A DNA stretch of 64,000 nt, from NCBI GenBank assembly GCA_013399695.1, contig VXAU01002301.1, positions 186,001 to 250,000 on the forward strand, read 5' to 3'. This DNA comes from Formicarius rufipectus (Eukaryota > Chordata > Aves > Passeriformes > Formicariidae). The position numbers and the translations under genes are program-made. Shown piece after piece: positions 1-12,900 of the stretch. Each line of letters opens with the position of its first letter. The first letter of the stretch is position 1. The notes under the pieces are model-generated. The model was not told where the DNA came from. It made no database searches and saw only the letters and a program-made list of their open reading frames with translations.

Positions 1-645
1 GTTGCAGTGTTAAGTTAGTGGGACTCTAACTGCAGACACTAAACTATTGAACACAACATCCAGCTGTATGACAAGTGAAAGGAGACAATACAATGGAACA
101 CACAGAGACATTGCCCTAGCTCACACTCTGAGGAACAACTCATCCTCATGACTGACAGAAGCCTTCCCATTCTAGCACTTGCTAAGCACCATGATGCTTA
201 TTGCTGCCCGCTTCTGTTTCGTCATTAGCTTTACAGACAACAACAGATAAGGGTCACTCTTTGGGGAAAACTACTGAAATTCATGACCATGGGTCCTGGT
301 ACTGAATAAATTCACAAATGTCAACAGCAAGCACCTTTTGCAAAGGTGCTGCCCCACCTGAGGTTCTGGAACACCCAAAAGCCTAATTTGCAAGCTAATT
401 TTGCCTGGCGCAAATTAACTATCATCAGGAGGAAGAAACACTCAACTTTCCCTAACGGACAGTGGAGCTTTCACAGCAATACTAAGTATCTCCTGTGCAG
501 TCTGAAGACTCTATCACATCTGCCTCTTGCAAGCATGATGGTTCATGGGTCCACACCATGAATAGGATCAGGTAAGCATTTTAGGCTCAAGCACCAAGTT
601 ACAAGTCATGTCAGATTTGCCTTGCAAAGCCCCCTAGATAAGACC

Positions 646-1310
646 TCACCTTCTTAAGAGCAGTAGAGAGATGCTCCTGGAAGTCACCGTCTGCTGGCAT
701 AGCGCTACTGCTGCAAGCACCACCAAGCAGATAACCACAGTCTTCAACAAACCCAAGCGCAACAGAAAACCGTCTTCTGCTTCAGGTTTTCTTCGGTCCA
801 GTCGTTGCCCGGGAAATGTCTGAAAGATACATTTAGCCGAAAGCTGCCCTGACACTGACTCATCAATGAAAAGAGGGTGAACCATGCACAAACTCCTCTG
901 GAGCAGCTGGTGTGAGCGGCACAAGGCAGTCTCCCAGCCCCTCCCCGTGTCTCTCCCAGCGCCGCAGAAGCACCTCCCAGCCCAGCTGCACCGCGGTGGG
1001 GCATCAGCGAGGGCGGCTGGCGCCTGGCACGGCGTTGACCCTGACACCGCTTGTAGCGGGCTGCGGCGGGGAGGCACCCGAGCCGCTCGCTGGTCGGAGG
1101 ATTTTGGGGGGGTGGAATGCTGGCGGTTCGGGGATCCGCAGCTCCCGCCAGGAATACCTGCGGCGACCGCCGCCCAGCGTTTCCTGCCGGGCCGGTCTGG
1201 CGGCGGTGCTCGGCGGTGCTCGGCGGGGCGGGGCGGGGCGTCGGCAGGGCGACGGGGACGGGGCAGCGCAGCGACAGCGCTGCGAGGCGGGGGAGGAAAA
1301 AAAAACATAG
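646..1310 (-). promoter_or_regulatory. CpG island, possible first exon of an unidentified minus-strand gene
   Basis: About 900-1290 is very rich in G+C and CpG, with repeated GGGGCGG-type boxes near 1225-1265, as in a housekeeping promoter. Below it on the minus strand an ATG near 709 opens a short frame reading MPADGDFQEHLSTALKK, which runs to a good splice donor (AAG followed by gtgagg) near 650. This would fit a first coding exon of a gene leaving the window to the left. I do not recognise the peptide. The longer minus-strand open frame over the island (646-1470) is probably a GC-rich chance frame. In human the gene divergent from ELP1 is ABITRAM, but I see no ABITRAM-like sequence here. 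Promoter likely, exon uncertain. Confidence 0.35.
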
Positions 1311-2169
1311 TAAAAACTGGCATTTCAACTGGTTGTTGGGAAGAAAATGATTCACCAGGGTGATGCAGCACATAGAAAGGAGACAAATCTAGAAGGCGAC
1401 ATCTCGTGGGCTGGGAGAACCCGCAAGGCCGATCAGCTAGGAGGGATTCTCCCCAAGGCCGCAGGACCACCGGGCGGCGGATGCAGGCCCGCTACTCACC
1501 GCATCCCGCAGTGCGAGAGGCACACCTGTGCACTCATCTGGGGCAACTCAGCTAAGGCAGGCAAATTTCAATGGGTAAGAACAGTGGTAACTTGATGCCC
1601 CGGGAGACTGAATGCTGATAGGTTCAAGCTGGCCCAATGGGTATAGAATAACCACTGAAAAAACTTCCAGAAGAGATATTGTAAGACATAGCGGTGTGGA
1701 AGACCACCCTAACCAAGCGGTCCAGGTCCTGAGGGGGCACAGAAGGATGAGGGCACAGCACAGCCAGGTTCCTATGCTCTCTGGCAGCTGCCTTCCCTCC
1801 TGACAGTGCTGCCAGGCACTGCTGGGCTTGACAGGTGCTGGACCAGCCCAGGAAGGCACTTCTTATGCCCTTATCCCCCAGATAAGGAATATGGATGGCT
1901 TTGACTCTCAGTGTGCAGTGATAACTGACCCTTGATATCAATTATTTCTGTTGATCTCAAGAAAAGCCCTCGTTGAGTTTAGCCACCTTTCCAGAGTTTC
2001 ATCACTGACTTTAGTTTAGTACCAGAACTGCAAAAAGCAAACCTAGGTGTCTGGTGAGCCATCTTTCCACTCGCCAAACCTGCCAAACTGTAACACACAT
2101 GAAGGCCAATACAGCACACAAAAATTACAGATTTCCATAGCCAATTTGTCTTGCCTTGGCATTTGGCCA

Positions 2170-2700
2170 TTAGACTGGATCACAGAACTGCTAGAGTTGG
2201 AAGGGACCTCTGAAGATTATCTAGTCCAACCCCCCTGACAAGGCAGAGTCACCTAGAGCAGTTACACAGGAAGGCATCCAGGTGGCATTTTAACATAACA
2301 GAGGAGACTGCACAACCTATTGGGCAGCCTGTTCCAGTGCTCTGCCACCCTTAACAAAATGAAGCTGTTCCTCATGTTGAAAGTTCTCATATTTTAGCTT
2401 AGGGCCATTGCTCCTTGTCCTGCCACTGGCCACCACTGAAAAGAGTCTGGCACCGTCCTCTTGACACCCTCCTTCAAGGTATTTGCGTGTGTTGATGAGA
2501 TCCCCTCTTAGTCTTCTCTTCTCTGGACTAAAAAGGCCCAGATCTCAGAGTTCCTACCTGTAAGAGTCAGGTTTCAGACCCCTAATTATCTTTGTGGGCT
2601 CCACTGTACACTCTCCAGTAGTTCCTTGCCTTTCTTGTACTGAGGATCAGTCCTGATGGACTCTAGCTCCACTAGGAAAAGCATGAAGGCTATAGTTGTA
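2170..2700 (-). mobile_element. CR1 LINE 3' fragment, minus orientation
   Basis: From about 2172 the plus strand reads the reverse complement of the conserved CR1 3' end (cagaactgctagagttgg, then gggacctctgaagatta and tctagtccaacc), followed by the usual upstream 3' region about a minority of lost residues and split rules. The element's 3' end is at the left. The far boundary near 2640-2700 is vague. It is a truncated copy of the kind CR1 leaves everywhere in bird genomes. Confidence 0.85.
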
Positions 2701-2934
2701 GTTGCATGAAGTCCTTCTGCCTTCTGAAAGCTTTTTCCCCCCTCAGTTGCACCTGGAGGGAAGTGACAGAGTGTGACAGAAATGGGGCCAACAAGACAGC
2801 ACTGGCCTATGTGAAGGCTGGTTTGGAAGTGCCTTAAAAGTCTAAACTGGAGTTCCTCAACTGGTTATTGCCCGAGGGGCTGTAAAAGAATTCAGCTTCC
2901 AGTGTCACTTCATACACCAGCACTAGCACCGGCT

Positions 2935-3465
2935 AGAGGCCACACATTGAGTGGAGAGTTCAGTTCTGGGCCCCTCACTTTAAACAGAACATTTTGATGC
3001 TGGAGCATGTCCAGCAAAGGGCAACAAGGCTCATGAAGGGTCTGGAAAAAATGTCATTTGAGGAACAGGTGAGGGAGCTGGGTTCGTTTAGTTTCAGGGA
3101 AAGGAGGGTCAGGGAGCACCCCATCACTCCCTACAACCACCTGACAGGAGGCTGTAGTGAGGTGAGGGCCCGTCTCTTCTGCCTTGCCTGCAGGGAGAGG
3201 GCAAGAGAAAATGACCTTAAGCTCAGACAGGAGAGGTTCAGATAAGATCCTGGAAACATTTGTTTCCTCCTCAGAGGGTTCAGGCACTGCAGCAGGTAGC
3301 CTGGGGAGCTGCTGGAAATGCGGCCCGCGGAGGTGTTCAGGAGGCGCCTGCATCTGGCGCGGGCTGACCTGGCTCAGTGCTTATACCGGGAGCACCGCGC
3401 TGGCGCTCGGACGAGATGATCCAAAAAGTCTCTTCCAGCCGTAGAGGTTCTACAATTGTGATACC
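2935..3465 (+). mobile_element. CR1 LINE 3' fragment, plus orientation, ending beside the ELP1 promoter
   Basis: The segment carries the CR1 end-of-ORF2 and 3' region: a track of ATGTCCAGCAAAGGGCAACA type near 3006, the GAGGAACAGGTGAGGGAGCT stretch near 3060, and the terminal CTTCCAGC-GTAGAGGTTCTA-CAATTGTGAT pattern at about 3433-3463. Its last ~150 bases are unusually CpG-rich compared with other copies, continuous with the ELP1 island. It ends about 140 bases before the ELP1 start codon. Confidence 0.85.
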
Positions 3466-3960
3466 GCGTGCAGTACAGAAGCAGCTGAGCTGCTGAGGGC
3501 CGACAGGGCAGGGCAGGGCCAAGCAGTGCGGGCCGCGCCCTCCGCGCTCGGCGCCTGCGCGACCGGACATGGCGGCGCTGTGAGGGCCGGGCCGTCGACT
3601 GCGCCATGAGGAACCTGCGGCTGCTGCGGGCTCGCCGCTCCCCCACCACCCACGCCGCCGCCGCGGGCTCTCCGCGATGCTTCTGCGTCGGTGCCGAGCC
3701 CGGCACGGTCCTCGTGGGCTCCCAGTACGGGCTCGTGGAGCTGCGCCCGGCTGTGGACGCGGTGAGCGCCGGGACTGCGGGCCCCGGGAGAGCGCTCGTG
3801 GTTGCCGGCGTGATGGGGGCTGACCCGGGCTGCGGGGCTGCCACAAAGCCTTTGCTGGTCCCCCGCGGGAGCGCTCCCCTGTCCCCGGGTGTGGGTCCGG
3901 CTCCGCGGCCGTGTCTGTGTGGCTCATTCCCCCGCCCGGCGCTCCCTGCCCGCTGGGTGG
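3466..3960 (+). promoter_or_regulatory. ELP1 CpG-island promoter and first exon region
   Basis: The sequence is dense in CpG and GGC boxes without an evident TATA box, and surrounds the ELP1 start codon at 3606. It covers the short 5' leader, coding exon 1 and the start of intron 1. A TATA-less CpG promoter suits a ubiquitously expressed Elongator subunit. The exact transcription start cannot be read from sequence; the CR1 tail ending near 3463 limits the unique 5' region to about 140 bases. Confidence 0.7.
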
Positions 3961-6900
3961 CTGAAGAGGCTTTCTGTGCCTCTGAAGTGCTGTGTGAGCC
4001 CCCCAAGGGCGTGTCTGTGTTCTGACACGGGTGGGTCGCGTCGTGCAGCCTTAAGCATGGCCTGGAAAAGAGTTGCATCAGAGACGCGGTTCACGGAACA
4101 GAGCCAAGGAGGCAGAGGGGCAGTGAAGAGTACAGGAGGAAGGTTTCGAAAGCGTGCTCTTGGGGGAAAAGCATATTGCTGAAGTAAAGTAATGCCACTA
4201 AATCACGAATTGTTGTTAGAACTGAGTTCCTGTCTTTATACTGTGCAACTCTGAGGCAAATAATTTCTTCAATTCTCAAGTTAGCTTGACAGAAGAGTTT
4301 CGGGGCTTTCCAGGGATCTCGTTTTCAAAGATTGCTGTAGCTTAATGCACATCCAAATGCTTTTCCTTAGAAGCCCTTTTTTTATGTTGTGTCTGTAAAG
4401 TCTGCATCTCCCCTTGAAAGTACTGGGGCACTTTAAACAGCTACTGGTACAATCCTCAAAGTTGACACTATGTGAGGACATATCAAAAGGGGCTTGAAAG
4501 ATAATTAGCAAGACAGATTGGAAGTTGTGGTATTTTAATTTATTTTTGCTTCCTTATGTGAGTTTTCTCATTGTATGTCTAGCACTTTTAACGTAAGAGG
4601 ATCTTCAGTTTCCTCTGGATGAAATTAGATACTTGGACATTGGCTGTTTCCTGGTGCCATTCACATACTCTCCTCTGATGTTAATGCTTTGTGTAACTGC
4701 AATAGGATGAAATGTACCCATTGATATTAGTCTTTCATTTCTGTAAAAAACCCACTGAAGTGATGTGTAATTAATAAGTCATTGTCCTCTCTGTGTCAAG
4801 GTGACAAGAGAAGTTTCGTTGGTTGAGAAGGGTTTCTTGCCTGAGGATGGAAGTGGCTGCATTGTGGCTATCGAAGACCTTCCAGAGCAGGAGTGTGTGT
4901 GTGTTGCTACAGCAGCTGGAGACATCCTACTCTGCAGTTTGAGCACAAAGCAGGTAACACAACAGAAAAGACACAACAGTACGGGGGGACTTCAGAGGAA
5001 AGAATGACACTTGTCATTTCTTCAGGGGGCAGTTGTATGTTTATTGCATACTGAGCTATGGTTAGTCTCCCTTCTCCAGGCAGACAAGTTCATTCTTTTA
5101 AAGCCTTGAGCAGGATAAAGGACAGACTATACACTCTGTAAAACAACTGGAATTGAAGTGATGGCTTGCCTGTCCACAGGGCTAGTCCTCTTAAGGTTGC
5201 TCAGAGGGCTCTTGGCAAACACCTAGCAGAACAGGATCTGATAGAGTCTTACAAAAACAGGATATTGCTGACACTAGGTGCAGAATAAAGTAATCCATTC
5301 ATAACTCATAATATAGCTACCTTTGTATTATCAAGTCAGTCCAGAACATCACGTTCACATGACCTAACTGAAGAGAGGAGAAAGTATTGTGTGTTGTGAT
5401 TTCAAAAACATTTGGAATAAAAAAGCCCTAGAAAACATTGAAGAGGAAGTGAAGTAGCTGAGCAAATATGGCAAGAGCTGAGATACTTGCTTTCTCGATG
5501 TCAGATTTGTAGTGTCTTCAGCAAGACACAGCAGCACCCTCTGAAGTCATAAACAGCTCCAACAATATCAGACTTGGTGACTGGTTCATTTTGTGCTGGA
5601 ATAGTGCTGCACTCATGTTTCTGTCCATCTGTGACCTTATTTTGGTCTTGCAGGTGGAATGTGTTGGAAGTGTGGACAGCGGTGTGAGTACCATGAGCTG
5701 GAGTCCTGACCAAGAGCTTGTTTTGCTTGCAACAGGTAATTAACAGCAGCCTGTAAGCTTTCTGCCTTTAGGACCAAAAATTATGGCCAAAACATAAAAC
5801 ACAACTAAGTTTTATAGATAAGAATAAAAAGGGGAAGGTATGAAATTGGAAGTAGGACTTAAAGCAGAAAAACATCCATCCCGATTCTGTGTATGAGATT
5901 TCATTTCATGATCCAGGAGGTGCTTTGGTGATCCAAGCAGAAGCTGTTCAGGCCCCAAAAGCTGAGTTTTATAGAAGAGTCCTTCAGGTCTTCCAAGAAA
6001 ATGGATTTGATCTTGCCTCTAAAACAAGAAGACAACTCCTTTACATCCTCATTTGATTTATTAGTACCAAAAGCTGTTTCTTGGCCTTTGGTAGGAAATA
6101 TATGTGTCACAGGCCCAACTAATACACAGGTATCTCACCTAGAAAGTGAAATTATTCTTAGACAAAATCAGAGTCATAGAATGCTTGAGGCTGAAAGGGA
6201 ACCCTGGAGATGACATATTCCAACCACCTTACTCAAAGCAAGCTACCTAGACTGAGTTGTGGGGGACCATGCCCAGTTAGATTTTGAGTATCTCCAAGGT
6301 CTGAGACCTCCACAACCTCTGTGGACATTCTTTTTCTGTGATTACCCTCAGAGTGAACATATGCTTTCTTGTATTTTAAGGGGATTTTCTATATTTTAGT
6401 TTGTGCCCATTGCCTCTTGCACTGTCACTCAGTACCACTAATAATGTAGATGTCTTCTGTAACCCACCTTCCACATTAAATACTTATACACACTGATGAG
6501 ATTCCCCTGGAGCTTTCTCTCCAGAGCAATCTGACTTCTCTCAGCCTCCACTCATGTGACAGATGCTCCAAACCATTGATAATCATGTGACCCTTCATGG
6601 GAGTCAATTCCAGTATGTCCTCATCTGTCTTGTCCTGGAAGGCCCAGAAATGGAGTCAGCATTCTGCATGTGTCTCACCAGTACTAAATAAAGAGTGGGA
6701 TCATCTCCCTCAACCTGCTGGCAGCACTCCTAGTGCAGCCCAGGATGCTGTTGTCCACCTGTGCAGTAGAGGCCTACTGCTAGCTCATTTTCAAGTTGGT
6801 TTGCCCCAAGAAACATAGTTAATTTTTTTGCCAAGCTGCTCTCCAGCCACTTGGCTCCCAATCTGTCTTAGTGCCTGAGAATATTTTTTTCCATGTGCTG

Positions 6901-9900
6901 GACATGCCTTTTTTCTTGTTGAGCTTTGTGAACTTCTGGACAGCCCATCTCATCTACATGACAAGATCCCCATGGACAGCAGCACAATCAGGTGCTCTAC
7001 ACGTTACTTCTCCCAGTTCTATGTTATCTACAAACTTGCTGAGGATCTCATCCTTGAGGACATTAAGGAAGAGCCACGCCAGTGGTGACTGACCACATGC
7101 TGTACTTTTTGCCACTAATAGCAAGTTTCTGAAATTGGCAGTTTGGCTGGTTTTCACTGTTCTCATATCTATCCAGACTTACCTAAGAGTTGTCTATGAT
7201 AATGTTATGGAACACAGCATCAAAAATCTTATTAGAATGAAGATAAATGAAATCCGCTATGCACAAGTTAATCATCTCATTGTAGAAGGCTCTCGGGATG
7301 GTCAGGCAAGATTTCCTCTTCATAAATTCATGCTGACTGCTCCCAGTCTTTTTGTCCTTCATATATTGAAGAGAAAATATTTCACATTGCCAGTTACTTG
7401 TTTTGAAGGTTGGGCCATGTAGCATGTTTTTGAGGAGAAGAACTTGAAAATTTTTTTCTGTTCCAGTCTGAGATTTCATACTCTGAAAGATGTGTTCCCT
7501 GTAGAACCATATTTTCTATACTCAGAGCCAAAACAGAATAATAGGACAACACTGGAGAATATTGAGTGTTCGTTTGCACCAGTACTGTATTTAGTGTCTG
7601 CCTTGCAGGTCAGCAGACACTCATCATGATGACAAGGGATTTTGAACCAATTACTGAGAAGCGAATCCACCAAGATGAGTTTGGGGAAGGTGAGAGGTGC
7701 ATTGAAATGAAGTTGCCCTAACTGATGTCATTGGTATGTTGTGAGTGTGGAAGTAAAGTAAGGAAATGGAGCTGAGCACTTATGGGTCCCAGGAGACATT
7801 TTAGACTGTAATGCTGCTGGATGGCTGAAGAAGAAAGTAAAAATTTGTACTTGTCAGCAGAAATTCAAGTAAGTTCCATGTATTAAAGGACTGTCTGGGC
7901 TATGTAACTTTCCTGCAGGTTTTTAGAATGAAATTTGAGGGAAAGGTGTGAGTGGCTTGAAGCTGTAGTTGTGTGCACAGTGTACAGTAGTGCTGTTAAT
8001 CTTCCACTACAGCGATTATTTCTTTTTCAGGAAAGTTCGTTGCTCTTGGCTGGGGTAAAAAGGAGACACAGTTCCATGGATCAGAAGGGAAACAGGCAGC
8101 TCATCGCAAAGAGACAGTATGATGCTAATTTTTTTGTGTAAAGCCCATACTACCTCTGGGAGAACATTGTATAAAGAGCGTTTTTATTATTCCTGTCATG
8201 CCAGTTTCCTACTACCTCTCTGGTGGTTATCTTCATAGGCTACTTCTGGTCTGTTTCTGTGTTACCTGAAATCCTGCCTTTTTGTTCTCCTGTTAAATCG
8301 ATAAAAACAACCAGGATTACTTAATATTTTCCATGCAGTGCTCAAAGCAGAAGACTTGCAAGCGCTAGTGCTGGAAGAGGTAAACTCTTCTTAAATCAGT
8401 GTGATAGATTTTACTAAATGAGGGCTTTATCCTGAAGTGTTCACTTGAGCAAGAGAAATAGCATACTGTGTTACTGAAAAGAAAAGAAATAACAGTAGAT
8501 TGAACTCCCAAAAGGCCAAAGTGGAAGGATTTGGGCTACCTGAGTGTCACCTGTGAGGGAACTCGTTGTGCCTTCTTCACATTTTGGCATTTTGTTCCTT
8601 TGTCTGACACTTCCTTGTTTGGGTCTTATTTTCTCTACATACCGTTCTATCAAAAGTCTGGCAACTAAAAATGGATTGTTCTATTTGTGTTTAGACATCT
8701 AAAATCAGGACTGTTTTGTTCAATTAGTTGGTGCTGAAACCTCACAGGCCACAGTGCAGACATGAAATGTAGCCTGCCCCAGCTTTACTACTGTTGGAAT
8801 GGGCAGATGCTTGTCTGTAACCAGGAAAATATGACTAGTTTGACAAAGTTAATAAACTTTTGAACAGCTGCCTCTTTATGTGTATTCTATTGACATTTCT
8901 TTCGTCCTGTGTTCTGTGAAGAACCTATTTGCCATAAAGATCACTGCTTCTCATCCAAGCATCTGTCTGGCATATAGATTGCCTGGATGGCATGCCTCTC
9001 TTTCCCAGAGGTTGTGACTCCCCCTGCTTCAGTAATGAAAGTCTTGATTCCCTCTTGTGTTCAGTTTATGCTCAGCTCGTCTGTAACTGGAGGGGTAGAA
9101 CAATGTGTGATCGTGTGAAGAGACACACTTGCACGAAGAGCAGATTGAATTAGTTCAGTTTTAATTCTACTACTTGCTAAAATAACATTTTGAATAATGG
9201 ATTTTTAACTTTGTAGCCTTGACACTTGGATTCCATGCCAGGGCCGTTCAAAGAGTAGTCTGTTTAGACAAAGACAGCACTTGCTTCCCAAGCTTTGATG
9301 CAACTTTCTTTTATCTGATTTCAGGAAGTGCTGCCAACTTCAGCCTGGGATGACAGCAGGCCTCGGGTGACATGGAGGGGAGATGGGCAGTTTGTTGCAG
9401 TGAGTGCTGTCTGTCCAGAGACTGGTATGGAAACAAACTTCTTTGCAATACCAACATGCATAAGGGGTTTCTTAAGCAGAATATGGGCAAGGCAAGAATT
9501 GGCTGGTGTTTCGGGTCTTTTGGGCACTTAAAGCAAGGGTCAGTTGAGATAGTTAGTAGCTCTTTTCTCTGTTCCAGTGTTCTCAGAGAACTTTTATAGA
9601 TGTAATCTTTAGATCACTTTATGTGCAGTCTGCTTTTCAATTCAGTGGGATGCCAGGAGGGGGTAGTACTGTGTATATACTATATGAACTGCTTCTGTCA
9701 GTGATGAATGGATGTTTTGGATGGTATTCCTACTGTCCCTCGTACTAGCAGTTTGGCATTGCAGTTTTTTTAAATACTGGTAAATACTTTTCCCCTGGTT
9801 TTGCCCTGAAGTCAAAGAAGTGATGAGCATATGCATTTCTTGTAAGACTGTAACTGCTATCTTCCATGATAAATACAACTTTTTCAGCAGTTTAGACATG

Positions 9901-12900
9901 TTGGTCAGAATATTGAGCTGAACCAAACTGCATTGCTCTTCCACAAATTTGGGCTTTTATGCTCAGTACTTCAGATATGGAGGATCTCAAATGTATACAA
10001 AGATTTTAACATTTCCGTTATGAAAACTGGCGGCAGAAATGATTTTGATTGGATTACCTCCCACTGAAGTTCTAACTCAGTTCCTTTAGTCACTCAGTTA
10101 CTATGGGAGAACTGCCTGAGACATAATAAGTTCTTAGCCCTCAAAGTGTGTAAGAGAAACCTCCTTATTCACATGCTTCAAAATTTGCTCTTCTGCCCTC
10201 ATAAAATTAGGAAGGTTTCTTCCCACTGTTTTCCTAGAGCTTTGTCTCATTGCTCTCTCAACTTTTAGGTGCTCGGAAGGTCAGGGTATGGAACAGAGAG
10301 CTTGTGCTGCAGTCAACAAGTGAGCCTATCTCAGGATTACAACAAGCACTGTCCTGGAAGTGAGTAATAAAACAGTCTGCATGCTGGCAGCAGTCTTGTT
10401 TTTTATTCCCTGGTCACAGTCTTTGATCAGCATCAACTTAATTTCTTCTGTGTTTCTTGATTTTTCTCAATACTTGAAGAAAGCTGCCTTCTGATTCAGC
10501 ATGAGGAAGAGTGGCCCTTTAAACCTTGAAAAACCTAATACTTCCATTACATGTGGGAAGAAGGGCTAGATTTTCTGCACAGTGTCAGTGTCAAGTGTAT
10601 TCACTTGAATAATAGAAATATTACAGGTCATGTTGCCAGTTTTGACTTCTTCATCTGGGGATGTCATGAGCTCTAGAAAATGTCTGTACTGGACCTAAAA
10701 CTTTGTCTGTGCTGAGAAAAACACATCTTCTACTACCCTTTTTTTCATGTCACTGGACAAAATGTTAAATTGATGGTGTTGAAAATGATATCTAGTGACT
10801 GTGTGAGCAACAACTTTTCATTTGACTCTCTTTTAAGGCCTTCTGGCAACCTGATAGCCTCTACACAAGAAAAACCCAACAGACACGATGTGGTGTTTTT
10901 GGAGAAGAATGGACTTCTTCATGGCGAATTCTCCCTCCCATTCCAGAAAGGGCAGGTTAAAGTAAGTTCTTTGGGCTTCTTTGATGAGAGTGTAGTGGAG
11001 AGGAGGACTAGATCTTTTGCAGATTCTAGGAGGAAGTTTTTAACTTGACACTTGGTACTTGTCATAGTGGAAGAAGTGATCTGAGAAGACAACAACAAAG
11101 AAGCCTGTGGAGTAGATACAATGCCTTCTGCAAGCCCATGTACAGCAACATGTAGTATAGGATGACTGTGGCCCTGGGATACTTCTGGGCCCGGTATACT
11201 TTCTGTGAGGCAGATGATTCAAAAGTGTTGTTCAGTATGTCAGCTGATGCAAGACTGAGGTCAAATACTCACATTATCCCAATTAAGAGAAGTGAGAAGC
11301 TAGTGCTAGGATATTACTTAAAGTTCTGCCTTTGGATGCTGAGAGGTCTTTTGGCAGATGCTTACTTAGTGCCAAGGAAAGCAAAGAGAACACCACTATG
11401 ATGTTGGTGGCCTCTTCACTTGTGTGGTTCTCAGAATGCCTTGCTCCTGCTGTCAGAAGCTTTGCAATACACGAGGGCTGTGTTTGTCTGTTAACCCATG
11501 CACCTTACATTGTTGAAGGTAAGGAACAACTCCTAGTCTTGCAAACAAGTTGGGAGCAACAATATCAGTAAGAGCCATGTTTGTTTCTGCAGGTTAATGA
11601 ACTGCTTTGGAACATGGATTCTACAATCCTGGCTATCTGGCTGGAAGACCTGACAATGGAAAACTCAAACAGTTATGGTGAGAGCACTGTGAGGCTCTGG
11701 CTCTAACACTTTGTGCGAGTTGAGACATGTGAAGGCTTACTAATCCTTTTGAGACCACTGTGCTGGTGTCATGGTTTAACCCAACCCAGCAACCAAGACC
11801 TGTGTAGTTGCTCACCCACTTCCCCACCAGCACCAGCAGGATCTGGGAGAGAATCAGAAGGGTAAAAGCTAGAAAACTCACTGGTTTAGATAAAGACAGC
11901 TTAAAAGGGAAAGCAAAAGCTGTCCACACCAAGAAAAGCAAAGCAAGGAATTAATCCACAGCTTCCTATGGTCAGGCAGGTGTTCAACCATCTCCAGGAG
12001 AGCAGGGCCCCATCACATGTAATGGTTACTTAGGCAGACAAATGCTATCACTTCGAACATCCTCCTTTCCTCCTCCTTTCCCCCAGTTTACATGCTGAGC
12101 ATGGTGTCATATAGTATGGACTATCCCTTTGGTCACTTGGGGTCACGTGTCCCGACTGTGTCTCCCCCCAGCCTCCCATGTACTCCCAACTTCTTTACCA
12201 GTGTGGTATTACAAAAACCAGGAAAACTTTGGCCCTGTTAAGCACTCCTCAGCAATAACAAAAACATCTGTATATTGTCAACTCTGTGTCCAGCTCAATC
12301 TAAAAGAATCCCATACCAGCCACTGTGAAGAAAATTAATTCTACTACAGTTAAAAACCAGTGCAGCTGATCAGGAAGAACTGATCGTTCAGCCTGAGCTC
12401 AAAGCATCTTGCAGGCTGCTGTAACTGGAAGTGGTATGAATGGAATGCTAAAGGTCTGACCACATCATAAAATAAGGGTACCTTCTGTCACAAGGGTAGC
12501 TCAGTGAATTCTAGGATTGACTTCTGCACAAAGTCTGATGTTAAGCTTTCTTGTGCTGGATGTTTTGTGACACAGCTCATGGACTGAAGACCAGAGCTGT
12601 TTTTTTCATTGCACATAAATCATCCCCAAAACAGTCATAGTGGGGAGGAGGGGTTTGATCTGGGTCTCAAGTACTAGTCTGTAGTAACTTTGTTTTTCTT
12701 ACAGTTCAGCTGTGGACCATGGGGAACTATCACTGGTACCTGAAGCAAAGTCTGCATTTTGGTAGCTTGGAGAAAGATCGGTTGGTGTCACTGCTATGGG
12801 ACCGAGAGAACCCATATAGACTACATATACTCTGCCAGGGCTGGCATTACCTCTCCTATGATTGGCATTGGGCCACAGACCATGGGGTGGGGGAGAACAG

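Noticed and set aside
3337..4078. Minus-strand open frames up to 234 codons over the ELP1 promoter
   Set aside because: They are GC-rich shadow frames opposite ELP1 exon 1, with no family motif; none resembles ABITRAM, the divergent partner in human.
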